Assembly: GCA_949297185.1 (NCBI GenBank)
Contig: CASFRM010000011.1
Location: 1 to 46,794 of the forward strand
Source: an uncultured Pseudomonadota bacterium
GTDB taxonomy: Bacteria; Pseudomonadota; Alphaproteobacteria; RF32; CAG-239
Length of the DNA: 46,794 nt
Reading direction: 5' to 3'
In this document: positions 24,765-32,448 of the stretch, one piece after another
Numbering within the stretch: position 1 is the stretch's first letter
How the letters are laid out: each line of letters begins with the position of its first letter
Notes under the pieces: generated by a model
Told to the model about the DNA's origin: nothing
Seen by the model: only the letters and a program-made list of their open reading frames with translations
Databases searched by the model: none
Program-made: the position numbers and the translations under genes

Positions 24765-25001
24765 ATGAAAAAAGGAATCCATCCTGACTATCATGAGATT
24801 ACCTATGTAATGACCGACGGTCAAAAATATACAACTCGTTCGACTTTGGGAAAAGCCGGTGATGTTATCAACTTGGAAGTAGACCCCAAATCGCACCCTG
24901 TATGGACCGGTGTACGTCGTTTGGTAGATACCGGTGGTCAGCTTTCTAAATTTAAGAGCAAATTTGGTGCTTTTGGTCTCAAGACCGGAGATTCTGAATA
25001 A
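24765..25001 (+). CDS. rpmE: 50S ribosomal protein L31
   Basis: Large-subunit ribosomal protein of 78 residues starting [19 protein letters not shown], with the conserved SHPVWTG (about 43-49). The zinc-binding cysteines of some L31 forms are absent, so this is the C-minus form. Its own promoter and terminator make it a single-gene unit. GGGAGC precedes the ATG. Confidence 0.97.
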   Translation: MKKGIHPDYHEITYVMTDGQKYTTRSTLGKAGDVINLEVDPKSHPVWTGVRRLVDTGGQLSKFKSKFGAFGLKTGDSE

Positions 25002-25034
25002 TCTTTTAGTTTAGTAATAACTTACGATTTATTA

Positions 25035-25068
25035 ACCTGCACTTGTTATAATGAGTGCAGGTTTTTTT
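25035..25068 (+). terminator. Intrinsic terminator of rpmE
   Basis: ACCTGCACT/AGTGCAGGT nine-pair stem with a 10-base loop and a run of T to 25068. Confidence 0.92.
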
Positions 25069-25086
25069 ACATAGGGTATTATAAAA

Positions 25087-26679
25087 ATGACGAAAATAGT
25101 TCACTATGAGGTATATAGAGATAACGGTTCTGGCTGGCAGTTGGTCGAAAGGTTTGCTGTAGAGCAAAGGCACCAAGCCTATGAGGTTGCCAAAGAGCAA
25201 GAGGCCGCCAACAATAAAGTAAAGATTATCAAAGAAACTTTTGAAATCAGTGATAATACCTATATTGAATCGGTAGAATACATAAGTAACTTGAGCAACA
25301 AGAAGGGTAGCAAGAAGAGTTTAAGTAAAATTGATTATCAAAAAGACTCGACCGAAGTTGTTCAAGATATTGCCGACAGTCGTCGCAATATCTATAAAGC
25401 CATAATAAAATTCTTTGCTTTGATAGTGGTAAGTCTTATATTTGCCAATATTTTCGTTGGTTTGGTTTTTCCGCTGTTGGAAATAGTTGTTGGCGAAGAA
25501 CACAACAGTTCGCTCTTATTTTCGGTATTTTTTATTGTGTTTTTGGCCATGGCAATACCGCTGGTCCTAAAAAATATTCCGTGGTACATATTCATAAGCC
25601 AAGATAAAGATGATAAGCAAGAAGTAGGGGAAGAAAAATTTTTTGAACGCGCTCAAAGCTTGGTTAGGGCATTTAATATCAATTCTGATTTAAAAAACTT
25701 AAGAACCAGCGCTTATCCCGAAGCACCGTTGGAATACAAACAATATCTGATATATTTTTTAAGTGAAATATTATCAAATTTAAATGTTCGTTCTGCATTG
25801 CAAAACAGTTTTTCACGATTGGGTGTCAAATTTTTGGTTTTTGGCGGTTGTTTGGAGCTTGCCCGTTACGGTTCACTAAAAATGAGTGAGGCCAATTCCA
25901 TTTTATACGATGCTTTTAAGATAACCGATGGAGATGAGGCAGATTTAGAGGCCTTTTATGAAACCAAACAAAGCTACAGCGACAACAAGATTGCCATATA
26001 TTTAACCGGTGTCGGTGCTTTTCTAATGCATCAGATAATTACCGACCAAAAGCTTTATGCCAAGGTGTTAAATAAGGCATTTGCTAAATGGGAAGAGCAA
26101 CGCAATCCGGAGGTTAGCAGCAATTATTTGCCGGCCGAAAAGAAAGAAGCAAACAATAGCACACCGCAGCCGCTATCAAAAGACAATACACAGGCATGTC
26201 GCGTTAATATCAAGAGTGACTTGAAGTTTTTGGGTGACAATATTCGCAATCAAGAAGACATAGCCAATAAGAGCAGTGTAGCCATAAAAACCATAATAAG
26301 CAATTTGGTCGATAAATACAGCGGCAAGGATGTCGTCGAATCCGGCGGTATTACCAGCATAGACTTTGACAAAGTAAGAGATGCGATAAAGTTTGCCGGT
26401 GAGTACCTAAAAGATATCGGAACCTACAATGACGAAAACGGCAGTGACCAGATAATCTTAAGAAATTGTTGTTCAATCACCAAAGCAGAAGGTATCAAAG
26501 AAGGTGATTTGAATCAATATGTTATGGACATTTTTGAGCATGTTTATAACAACGAGATAATCACCATAAAAGATATAGCACAAATATTAGAAGGCGATGG
26601 ATACGAAGTCGAATTTTTAGGAGACAAGCTGTTAAGCGGTACCAATACCAATGCCGAGCTGTATAAAGTTAAATATTAG
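25087..26679 (+). CDS. Unknown protein with two membrane segments
   Basis: A 530-residue protein, family not recognised. Residues 1-100 are soluble and charged (starts VHYEVYRDNGSGWQLVERFAVEQRHQAY). Two long hydrophobic helices follow at about 105-130 and 145-165. The remaining 360 residues are soluble, probably cytoplasmic, mostly helical, with a Ser/Pro/Asn linker near 350-370. The last 80 residues (DIFEHVYNNEIITIKDIAQILEGDGYEVEFLG) could be a small winged-helix-like fold, but this is weak. It has its own terminator and stands alone between rpmE and trcR. AGGGT precedes the ATG. Confidence 0.75.
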   Translation: MTKIVHYEVYRDNGSGWQLVERFAVEQRHQAYEVAKEQEAANNKVKIIKETFEISDNTYIESVEYISNLSNKKGSKKSLSKIDYQKDSTEVVQDIADSRRNIYKAIIKFFALIVVSLIFANIFVGLVFPLLEIVVGEEHNSSLLFSVFFIVFLAMAIPLVLKNIPWYIFISQDKDDKQEVGEEKFFERAQSLVRAFNINSDLKNLRTSAYPEAPLEYKQYLIYFLSEILSNLNVRSALQNSFSRLGVKFLVFGGCLELARYGSLKMSEANSILYDAFKITDGDEADLEAFYETKQSYSDNKIAIYLTGVGAFLMHQIITDQKLYAKVLNKAFAKWEEQRNPEVSSNYLPAEKKEANNSTPQPLSKDNTQACRVNIKSDLKFLGDNIRNQEDIANKSSVAIKTIISNLVDKYSGKDVVESGGITSIDFDKVRDAIKFAGEYLKDIGTYNDENGSDQIILRNCCSITKAEGIKEGDLNQYVMDIFEHVYNNEIITIKDIAQILEGDGYEVEFLGDKLLSGTNTNAELYKVKY

Positions 26680-26716
26680 TGGTAAATCAGGGAAAAAGTA
26701 CTTGTATATTTGCAAT

Positions 26717-26747
26717 AAAAAAACTATCCTTGTGATAGTTTTTTTTT
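26717..26747 (+). terminator. Intrinsic terminator after the unknown membrane protein gene
   Basis: ACTATC/GATAGT stem extended by A-run/T-run pairing (seven A before, nine T after), 38 bases past the stop. A-T symmetry lets it work in both directions. Confidence 0.85.
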
Positions 26748-26777
26748 ATAATTTGAGATAAAGAAAGGATTTTAGCG

Positions 26778-27569
26778 ATGACAGCACCATTAATGCCCAA
26801 AGCTACGGCCGTATGGTTGGTTGAAAATACAACTTTGACATTTCGTCAGATAGCAGTTTTTTGCGAAATACACGAACTTGAGATTCAAGCCATGGCAGAC
26901 GGTGATGTATCGGGCAACATCAGAGGATTATCCCCCATTGACAATGGTCAGTTGACATGGGAAGAAATACATCGTTGCGAGGCCGATAAGAAGGCCAATT
27001 TGGAGGCCTGTGTTATGGAACGCAATGTAAAGCTTCGTAATCAAAAGAGCAAAAAGGTATTATCTCCGTCACAAAGACAAGACAAACCCAATGCAATTTT
27101 GTGGATTGTTAAAAACTATCCTGATATTAAGGATACTCTTATTTGCAAGCTAATTGGTACAACCAAAGGAACCATTAGCTCTATTCGTGATGGTTCACAC
27201 AAAGATATGTCTTCTTTGCGTCCGAAGAATCCGGTAACCATTGGTTTATGTACCGAGGCCGATATAGAGAAAGCTTTGGTAGCCTCACAGCCCAAACCGG
27301 TTAAAGAGAAGGTAAAGAAAGAGAAAGTAAAGAAAGAAAAGGTTAAAAAAGCTTCCAAGAAGACAGCAGCAAAAAAGACTGTAGCAAAGAAAACTACCAA
27401 GAAGGCACCGGTAAAGAAAGCTGCTAAAAAGTCAGAAGCAAAGAAAGCACCGGCTAAGAAGGCAAGTGCTAAAAAGACAGCTGCCAAGAAAACTCCGGCA
27501 AAGAAAACAACGGCAAAAAAGGCAGCAACTAAGAAACCTGCAGCCAAAAAGAAAGCCGCTAAAAAGTAA
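26778..27569 (+). CDS. trcR: TrcR-type (DUF1013) transcription regulator with histone-H1-like tail
   Basis: DUF1013 proteins are alphaproteobacterial; the Caulobacter member TrcR tracks with RNA polymerase and controls cell-cycle genes. Residues 1 to about 170 fit the family closely: MPKATAVWLVENTTLTFRQIA, LSPIDNGQLTWEEIHRCEAD, QDKPNAILWIVKNYP, IGTTKGTISSIRDG and NPVTIGLCTEADIE. Residues 172-263 are a Lys/Ala/Pro/Thr-rich tail of AAKK, PAKK and TKK units, resembling eukaryotic histone H1 and bacterial H1-like proteins. It has no acidic residues over the last 50 or so, apart from the single Glu in SEAKK. The tail should bind DNA non-specifically. AAAGGA precedes the ATG and a terminator follows. 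Confidence 0.88.
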   Translation: MTAPLMPKATAVWLVENTTLTFRQIAVFCEIHELEIQAMADGDVSGNIRGLSPIDNGQLTWEEIHRCEADKKANLEACVMERNVKLRNQKSKKVLSPSQRQDKPNAILWIVKNYPDIKDTLICKLIGTTKGTISSIRDGSHKDMSSLRPKNPVTIGLCTEADIEKALVASQPKPVKEKVKKEKVKKEKVKKASKKTAAKKTVAKKTTKKAPVKKAAKKSEAKKAPAKKASAKKTAAKKTPAKKTTAKKAATKKPAAKKKAAKK

Positions 27570-27589
27570 TTAGAGCATAGACTAGCATA

Positions 27590-27621
27590 AAAACACCGCC
27601 TTAAAAAAGCGGTGTTTTTTT
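27590..27621 (+). terminator. Intrinsic terminator of trcR
   Basis: ACACCGC/GCGGTGT stem with an A-rich loop and flanking A- and T-runs, 20 bases past the stop. Confidence 0.9.
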
Positions 27622-27686
27622 GTAATAAGGAACATTAATTTGCTTGCGTCAATTTGGCTATTTTGTCTAATTTTTAAAAATATCCC

Positions 27687-27715
27687 TTGTGCGACTCGCA
27701 AAAATATGATATAAC
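27687..27715 (+). promoter_or_regulatory. Sigma-70-type promoter in front of the hairpin-repeat array
   Basis: TTGTGC (27687-27692) and TATAAC (27710-27715), spacing 17. Transcription would start near 27722. No gene of normal size follows, only the repeat array and a terminator, which supports a non-coding transcript. Confidence 0.55.
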
Positions 27716-27744
27716 CACAAACCACAAGATATTATTATGGCCTT

Positions 27745-27922
27745 ACTGCTTCGGCGGTTTATTATTTTGGCTAAGTGTTGCGTTTTCAGTCCACTGCTTT
27801 GGCGGTTTTTTTGGCTGATGTTGCAAATACTGCTTCGGCGGTAGTTTTTTTGTTTCCATTGCAACCATCTGCTTCGGCGGTTTTTGGGTTGACATAGCGG
27901 CTCACTGCTTCGGCGGTTTTTT
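27745..27922 (+). repeat. Five tandem UUCG-tetraloop hairpin units
   Basis: Consensus ACTGCTTCGGCGGTTTTTT at 27745, 27793, 27829, 27867 and 27904, i.e. spacings of 48, 36, 38 and 37 bases. Each unit folds as ACUGC-UUCG-GCGGU with a U-run behind, like a miniature terminator. Copy 2 has TTTG in the loop, copy 3 has TAG inserted before the T-run, copy 4 begins ATCTG. Sequences between units are not conserved. Confidence 0.85.
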
Positions 27923-27980
27923 AGAGCTGCTGTAACGAAGCAAAATTTAGGCAACAGCAACGCAACATAAATAATATCTA

Positions 27981-28016
27981 ACCTGATCGGAATAATTTTC
28001 CGCATCAGGTTTTTTT
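27981..28016 (+). terminator. Intrinsic terminator behind the hairpin array
   Basis: ACCTGAT/ATCAGGT outer stem with an inner CGGAA/TTCCG stem, followed by seven T. Confidence 0.88.
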
Positions 28017-28046
28017 AGGGATGCCCAAGCACCCCTTTACTTTTGG

Positions 28047-28091
28047 AACAGAGGAATGACCATAATTGGTTACTCCTCTGTTTTAGTTTTT
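28047..28091. terminator. Long hairpin, possible second terminator
   Basis: AACAGAGGA pairs with TCCTCTGTT, and TGACC with GGTTA inside, followed by TTTTAGTTTTT on the plus strand. It may insulate the array from the convergent ftsI operon. Confidence 0.6.
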
Positions 28092-28098
28092 AAATCAC

Positions 28099-28130
28099 AA
28101 AAAAGGAGAGGGGATTTTACTTTCCTCTCC
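28099..28130 (-). terminator. Intrinsic terminator of the mraZ-rsmH-ftsL-ftsI operon
   Basis: On the minus strand GGAGAGG/CCTCTCC stem followed by six T, 61 bases past the ftsI stop. It ends the dcw-type operon after four genes. Confidence 0.88.
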
Positions 28131-28190
28131 TCGAATATATCTTATCCTTTGTGTTGAAATATTCTGTGTCTCTTGATTTACATAAGTTTT

Positions 28191-29939
28191 TTACATTCCA
28201 AAAGCGGCTTCGATAATCCGATTATTTATTTTTTCTTCCAAATCGTAGTTAGCCGGAATATTTAATTGCGGAGCGATTGCCGATATAATTTCGCCGCCCG
28301 TCGGCACTGCATTCCATCCCGAAGTGGTAAAGCCGAAAGTTTCTTTAATTGCCTTAGGTTCATCAAACATTACAACCAAAGTATATTTAGGATTAGAAAT
28401 CGGGAAAGCCGCCATAAAAGTGGTTCTCACTTTCTTTTTGCCGTATTTGCCGTTTTCATCTAATTTATTAGCCGTTCCGGTTTTACCGCCGACTTCATAT
28501 CCTGTAATATTTGCTCTTTTGCCGGATCCTTCGGTCACAACCGATCTGACCAGCTTTCGCATTTGTTTAGAGGTGTTGTCAGACAACACACGATATCCGT
28601 CATCATTTTTTTCTTTGGCCAAAAATGTCGGATTATGATACATACCGCCGTTTACCACTGCCGAATAAGCTGCGGCTAAATGTAGCGGCGAGACCGAAAT
28701 TCCGTATCCATAGCCGATGGTAGCAACCCTCGAAGGCGAATTTTTCCATCTGCTCAATGGCGGAACCAAAGGTTTGGCTGTTTCTATAATCTCAGTGTCC
28801 AGACGGTCAAAAAATTTGATTTTTTTCAAAAAGTTATATTGTTCGTTAAAGCCGGCCTGCAATGCCATTCTTGCCGAGCCGATATTCGATGAATAAATCA
28901 AAACCTCTTCAACCGAAAGCCAGCGATTTTCACCACGATAATCATAAATGGTATTGTATTTCAAACGCATTGGCTCAGTAGCATCAAATTTTTCCGATAA
29001 TTTAACTTTGCCGCTCTCCAAAGCCATTGCCGCGTTAAATACCTTTAATACCGATCCTGGTTCATATACTCTGGATGTTGCAGTATTAAATAAGGCTTTG
29101 GTATCTTCTTTACCCACATTGTTAGGGTCAAAATCAGGTAGTGAGACCATTGCCACAACTTCAGAGGTTTGTGTATTCATCAAAACCGCTGCCGCCGAAA
29201 GAGCGTGATATTTTTCCATATTTTGTTTTAGGATTGTGCGAATGGTATCTTGCACTCCGATATCAAGCGATAGCTTAACCGGAATTTCGGAAGTAGTAAT
29301 TCTTTCCTCCATTCCTTTTTCAATACCGGACACCCCGTTGTTGTCGATATCGGTCATTCCGGTAACATGAGCCAACAAGTTTTTGTGCGGGTAAATTCTT
29401 TTTTCGCTTTTTCTAAATTCCAATCCCGGATTTCCCAAAGCCATAATCAACGACTGTTGGTGTGGAGATAGATTGCGTTTAATGGTATAAGTTCCACGCT
29501 TGCGTTTAAGTTTTTTATAAACATCTTCAAAAGATAAATCAGGAAAAATTTCGGTAATCTTAAGGGCTGTTTCACGCGGGCTCAATATATTTCTGGTATT
29601 TGCATCCAAGTCTTTGGTGGGCAGCGAGGTTGCCACAATAGCACCGTTTACATCAACAATATCGGCTCTTTTTTTAACTTCACCTCCGGTATAAAGACCG
29701 GTGGTATCGTCTGTTTCTGCTAAATTAGGTAATACGCAGGTATCAAGCAATCTGAAAGCAACCAAAATATAGGCACAGGCACAACAAGCGATGCCGAACA
29801 TAATCCTGCCTTTGGCAAGATAACTTTCTTGTTGTTTATTGTCCCAGTTAATAAACATATCTTCGCGTTGAACATTTATTTCTTCGCCGGGCAAATAAAA
29901 ATTATTTTTGTTTTTTCTTGATAATATTTGCTTTTTCAT
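28191..29939 (-). CDS. ftsI: Peptidoglycan transpeptidase FtsI (PBP3)
   Basis: Class B penicillin-binding protein that crosslinks septal peptidoglycan. The 582 residues have a cytoplasmic N-terminus, one membrane anchor (about 46-68, IMFGIACCACAYILVAF), a dimerisation domain, and a transpeptidase domain with SVLK (active Ser296), SSN (350-352) and KTG (486-488). ATG at 29939 is preferred, with GGAAG just upstream; the longest frame would use TTG at 29954. It lies 28 bases behind ftsL. The usual downstream murE/murF genes are missing: a terminator follows instead. Confidence 0.95.
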   Translation of the reverse strand: MKKQILSRKNKNNFYLPGEEINVQREDMFINWDNKQQESYLAKGRIMFGIACCACAYILVAFRLLDTCVLPNLAETDDTTGLYTGGEVKKRADIVDVNGAIVATSLPTKDLDANTRNILSPRETALKITEIFPDLSFEDVYKKLKRKRGTYTIKRNLSPHQQSLIMALGNPGLEFRKSEKRIYPHKNLLAHVTGMTDIDNNGVSGIEKGMEERITTSEIPVKLSLDIGVQDTIRTILKQNMEKYHALSAAAVLMNTQTSEVVAMVSLPDFDPNNVGKEDTKALFNTATSRVYEPGSVLKVFNAAMALESGKVKLSEKFDATEPMRLKYNTIYDYRGENRWLSVEEVLIYSSNIGSARMALQAGFNEQYNFLKKIKFFDRLDTEIIETAKPLVPPLSRWKNSPSRVATIGYGYGISVSPLHLAAAYSAVVNGGMYHNPTFLAKEKNDDGYRVLSDNTSKQMRKLVRSVVTEGSGKRANITGYEVGGKTGTANKLDENGKYGKKKVRTTFMAAFPISNPKYTLVVMFDEPKAIKETFGFTTSGWNAVPTGGEIISAIAPQLNIPANYDLEEKINNRIIEAAFGM

Positions 29940-29967
29940 TGCTTCCTGCACCAAAATACTAAAAGAA

Positions 29968-30354
29968 TCAGTGTTGCATATTAGCCAATTTTTTCAAATT
30001 TCTTTGTTTTGCATATTTGGCAATTTTTTTACGGGCCATTTCTTTACGCGATTCGCCAGTTTCATAATCAAATGGTAACGCAGAATAGTTAATAATTTGT
30101 TCAGCCTTAATCGGGTTAAGTGCGATATGATCGTTAACCAGAGCTCTCAATCTTGCCGGATTGTTTAATTTTGACCATTCGGCATTAAGGATGTGGATAG
30201 TTTGAATATCGGTTTGGATATCGCGATTAATTTGTTCCAGCTCGTCTTCCAAGCGGTAGACAGAATTTTTCATATAGTTTGAAGCGGCAACTGTAAATAC
30301 AACGAGTACAAGACTCAAAGCAAGTTGGGTTATGCGGTTAGCATTCATCATCAT
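29968..30354 (-). CDS. ftsL: Cell division protein FtsL-like
   Basis: A 128-residue bitopic protein: short cytoplasmic N-terminus, one membrane helix (about 8-28, QLALSLVLVVFTVAASNYM), then a periplasmic coiled coil (about 30-65, YRLEDELEQINRDIQTD) and a basic C-terminal tail. FtsL recruits FtsW/FtsI with FtsB. Sequence identity in this family is always low, so the call rests on architecture and on the position between rsmH and ftsI. Start at 30354 (AGGAG 9 bases upstream), giving a 17-base overlap with rsmH. Two further ATG codons follow immediately. Confidence 0.85.
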   Translation of the reverse strand: MMMNANRITQLALSLVLVVFTVAASNYMKNSVYRLEDELEQINRDIQTDIQTIHILNAEWSKLNNPARLRALVNDHIALNPIKAEQIINYSALPFDYETGESRKEMARKKIAKYAKQRNLKKLANMQH

Positions 30355-31300
30355 TGTGGCAAACTCCTTCTGGAAGTTGTTGTTTAATGGCATAACGCAG
30401 TTTTGCCGAACGCGAACGAGGATTCAAAGCGACTTCTTGGCTTGAAGGCTCGATTGCTTTTGACGCGAAAGCAAAGGCAGCGTTTGAGGTTTTTGGTTCA
30501 CTCTTACGATAACGCGAAACATGCACGTTTTTATCAGAGTTGTTTTTGAAAAAGTTTTTAACGAGACGGTCTTCCAACGAGTGAAAGTCCACCACGACCA
30601 GGCGGCCGTTGGGTTTTAATCGCAGGGTAGCTTTTTCCAAACCCTTTTGTAATTGGTTAAGCTCATCGTTAACGGCAATTCTCAAAGCTTGAAATGTTCT
30701 GGTTGCCGGATCGATTTTTTGACTAAAAGAGGGCTTTATTATCTGATATATGATTTTAGCCAAATCGGTTGTGGTTTTAATGGGAGTAGATTTTCTGGTT
30801 TCAACGATTTTTTTAGCAATCTGGCGAGATTTCTTTTCTTCGCCGAAGTTAAAGATAATGTCGGCTAACTCGCTTTCACTGTAGGTATTAACCACATCGG
30901 CAGCGGTAATTCCTTGTTGTGACATTCTCATGTCAAGCGGAGCTTCTTTGCTAAAAGAAAAACCTCTTTCGGCCTGATCTAATTGCATGGAAGAAACACC
31001 GATATCAAATACCGCACCATCGATTTTTTCATTTACCAAAATATCAAAGTTTCCGAACTCTCCGGTTCTGAACTCAAAGCGTTCGCCGTAAGTTTTTTTC
31101 AATTCTCCGGCGCGCGGCAAGACTGTTGCATCACGGTCAAGAGCAATTACCTTGCAGTTGGCTTTTTTTAATATTGCTTCGGAGTATCCGCCGTTGCCGA
31201 AAGTTGCATCAACATATATTTTGCCATCAGCGATATCAAGATTTTCTAATACCTCATTAAGCATAACCGGAAAATGTTTCTGATAATTTTCATTTATCAT
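30338..31300 (-). CDS. rsmH: 16S rRNA m4C1402 methyltransferase RsmH (MraW)
   Basis: Methylates N4 of C1402 in 16S rRNA using S-adenosylmethionine. The 320 residues match family length. Visible are HFPVMLNEVLENL, the SAM-binding loop DATFGNGGYSEAIL (about 31-44), the FDIGVSSMQLDQAERGFSF signature and VVDFHSLEDRLVKNFF. The start overlaps the end of mraZ by 4 bases, the usual mraZ-rsmH coupling. Confidence 0.97.
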   Translation of the reverse strand: MINENYQKHFPVMLNEVLENLDIADGKIYVDATFGNGGYSEAILKKANCKVIALDRDATVLPRAGELKKTYGERFEFRTGEFGNFDILVNEKIDGAVFDIGVSSMQLDQAERGFSFSKEAPLDMRMSQQGITAADVVNTYSESELADIIFNFGEEKKSRQIAKKIVETRKSTPIKTTTDLAKIIYQIIKPSFSQKIDPATRTFQALRIAVNDELNQLQKGLEKATLRLKPNGRLVVVDFHSLEDRLVKNFFKNNSDKNVHVSRYRKSEPKTSNAAFAFASKAIEPSSQEVALNPRSRSAKLRYAIKQQLPEGVCHNDDEC

Positions 31301-31764
31301 CTGTCATTCTCCGATTTTTTGATTGATGGGCGGTTTTTGAGCACGGCGGCTCTAATTCTTTCTTCTTCTTTTTCCCAGTTTTGCGGGTTCCAGATTTGGA
31401 ATTTGCGACCTTTGCCGACAAATACGGCTGTATCGGTAATCTCTGCATGTTTAAGCAATTTTTCCGACAACATGATACGACCGGTGGAATCGAAAGGATA
31501 TCTCTTCGAATCGCCGAACAAAAGATTAGAAATTTCGTCTTGAGCTTCGGAAAAGAAATCGAGGTTGGAATCCATCTCGTCGGCCAATTTGTCGAGCATG
31601 GTCTCAAGGCATCCTTCAATGCAAGGGGAGTTAAACGAGCGGTAGCAAACAATTTCGGACTCTGTTTCTTTAACGATTGCGCGATAGTCGGCCGGCAAAG
31701 AAACGCGTCCTTTGGCGTCAACTTTGTTAACAATCGTATCAAGAAACAAAAAAGTTTTACGCAA
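31297..31764 (-). CDS. mraZ: MraZ transcription regulator of the dcw operon
   Basis: Ring-forming AbrB-like DNA-binding protein that represses its own operon in E. coli. The 155 residues have two MraZ domains, the first with NKVDAKGRVSLPADYR (about 13-28) and the second with YPFDSTGRIMLSEKLLKHAEI. Start codon TTG at 31764, with GGGG about 10 bases upstream. A promoter overlapped by 10-bp-spaced TGGGA repeats precedes the gene, which fits autoregulation. Confidence 0.93.
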   Translation of the reverse strand: MRKTFLFLDTIVNKVDAKGRVSLPADYRAIVKETESEIVCYRSFNSPCIEGCLETMLDKLADEMDSNLDFFSEAQDEISNLLFGDSKRYPFDSTGRIMLSEKLLKHAEITDTAVFVGKGRKFQIWNPQNWEKEEERIRAAVLKNRPSIKKSENDR

Positions 31765-31798
31765 TTTACTAAAACCCCAAAACTTGTAATATGCTTAT

Positions 31799-31832
31799 GG
31801 TATAACATGGGATTTTATGGGAATCAATGGTA
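31799..31832 (-). promoter_or_regulatory. mraZ promoter overlapped by MraZ boxes
   Basis: On the minus strand TTGATT (31827-31822) and TATACC (31804-31799) are separated by 17 bases, placing the start about 28 bases before mraZ. On the plus strand TGGGA at 31808, TGGGA at 31818 and TGGTA at 31828 form direct repeats with a 10-base period, the layout known for MraZ operators (TGGGN separated by 5 bases). Two of the boxes lie within the -35/-10 spacer, so bound MraZ would block polymerase. Confidence 0.7.
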
Positions 31833-31960
31833 ATTTTTAGTAAAATTTTAACAGTTCATGTAATGTTCTGGCGTATAAAAACAAAACACTAGGTATTTCA
31901 AGGCGTACGAGGAAAATAAAAAAATGCATTTTTTTTGCGTTTATTAACAAGATATAATTC

Positions 31961-31989
31961 TTGCAATCACCAAATGATTTTATTATGCT
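31961..31989 (+). promoter_or_regulatory. Probable rnpB promoter
   Basis: TTGCAA (31961-31966) and TATGCT (31984-31989), spacing 17, ending 13 bases before the first base of the RNase P RNA closing stem. The rest of 31840-31960 shows no feature. Confidence 0.5.
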
Positions 31990-32002
31990 TGATAAAGGTT
32001 TT

Positions 32003-32409
32003 ACAAGACGGCCGGACAGCCGCACCGCAGCATGACTGCGGCGAGGAAAGTCCGGGCATCGGGGGAACAAGGCACCGGATAACGTCCGGCTGGGGAGACC
32101 CAAGGGAAAGTGCCACAGAAATATACCGCCGAAGATTCTTCGGTAAGGTTGAAAAGGCGAGGTAAGAGCTCACCGCGGCGGTGGTAACATCGCCGGTCCA
32201 GGTAAACCCTGTCTGATGCAAGACCAAGTTAGGGGCGTTAAGGTGTATTTGCTCTTTTATAAAGTAAATGCAAACCAAACGATACGGAGTGTTCCTCCTC
32301 CGCTCCAGAGGTAGGTCGCGACGAGCCGTTTAGCAATAAACGGCCAAGATGAATGGCTGTCGGTTTGGGCTTGCCCAAATTACAGAACCCGGCTTATAGG
32401 CCGTCTTGT
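32003..32409 (+). ncRNA. rnpB: RNase P RNA, bacterial class A
   Basis: Catalytic RNA that removes 5' leaders from tRNA precursors. The closing P1 stem is clear: ACAAGACGGCC at 32003-32013 pairs with GGCCGTCTTGT at 32399-32409. Conserved core elements are present in order: GAGGAAAGTCCGGGC, CCACAGAAATATACCGCC, GGTAAGAGCTCACCG, TAAACCC, GGTAGGTCGCGACG, AGATGAATGGCTGTC and TACAGAACCCGGCTTATAG. Length about 407 nt. It is divergent from mraZ and followed by lpxC after 39 bases. Confidence 0.97.
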
Positions 32410-32448
32410 TTTACCAATAATTTTTTATGATTAGCGGAGACTTTATCA

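Larger units (their letters stand above)
27722..28016 (+). ncRNA. Candidate small RNA made of five UUCG-type hairpins
   Basis: Transcript inferred from a promoter at 27687-27715 and a strong terminator at 27981-28016, about 295 nt. It contains five copies of a short hairpin unit (see the repeat entry). The only sizeable forward reading frame is a 35-codon frame at 27737-27844 (ATG to TAG, rich in LLRR and LLWR), without a ribosome site. No known RNA family is recognised. The region 27570-28190 otherwise holds only terminators. Confidence 0.45.

Noticed and set aside
27116..27547. 143-codon minus-strand ORF opposite the trcR tail
   Set aside because: Phe/Ala-rich mirror of the Lys/Ala repeats; it looks hydrophobic only because of that repeat.
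27737..27844. 35-codon ORF within the array
   Set aside because: No ribosome binding site, and the frame breaks at the third repeat; spacing is a multiple of three only for the first three units. Kept as a remark, not as a gene.
27745..27922. CRISPR-like array (short repeats with spacers)
   Set aside because: Units are 19 bases, partly degenerate and irregularly spaced (36-48), the sequences between them are short, and no cas gene is near. The hairpin plus U-run fits RNA better.
27667..28005. 112-codon minus-strand ORF across the hairpin array
   Set aside because: Its product is only the repeat read in reverse (NRRSS units). It overlaps the plus-strand terminator at 27981 and trails into low-complexity sequence; no family is recognised.
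31381..31833. 150-codon plus-strand ORF antisense to mraZ
   Set aside because: mraZ on the other strand is a clear conserved gene; this frame has no family and runs through the mraZ promoter.
31837..32278. ORFs inside and beside rnpB
   Set aside because: The sequence is the RNase P RNA with its conserved core and closing stem; reading frames there are accidental.
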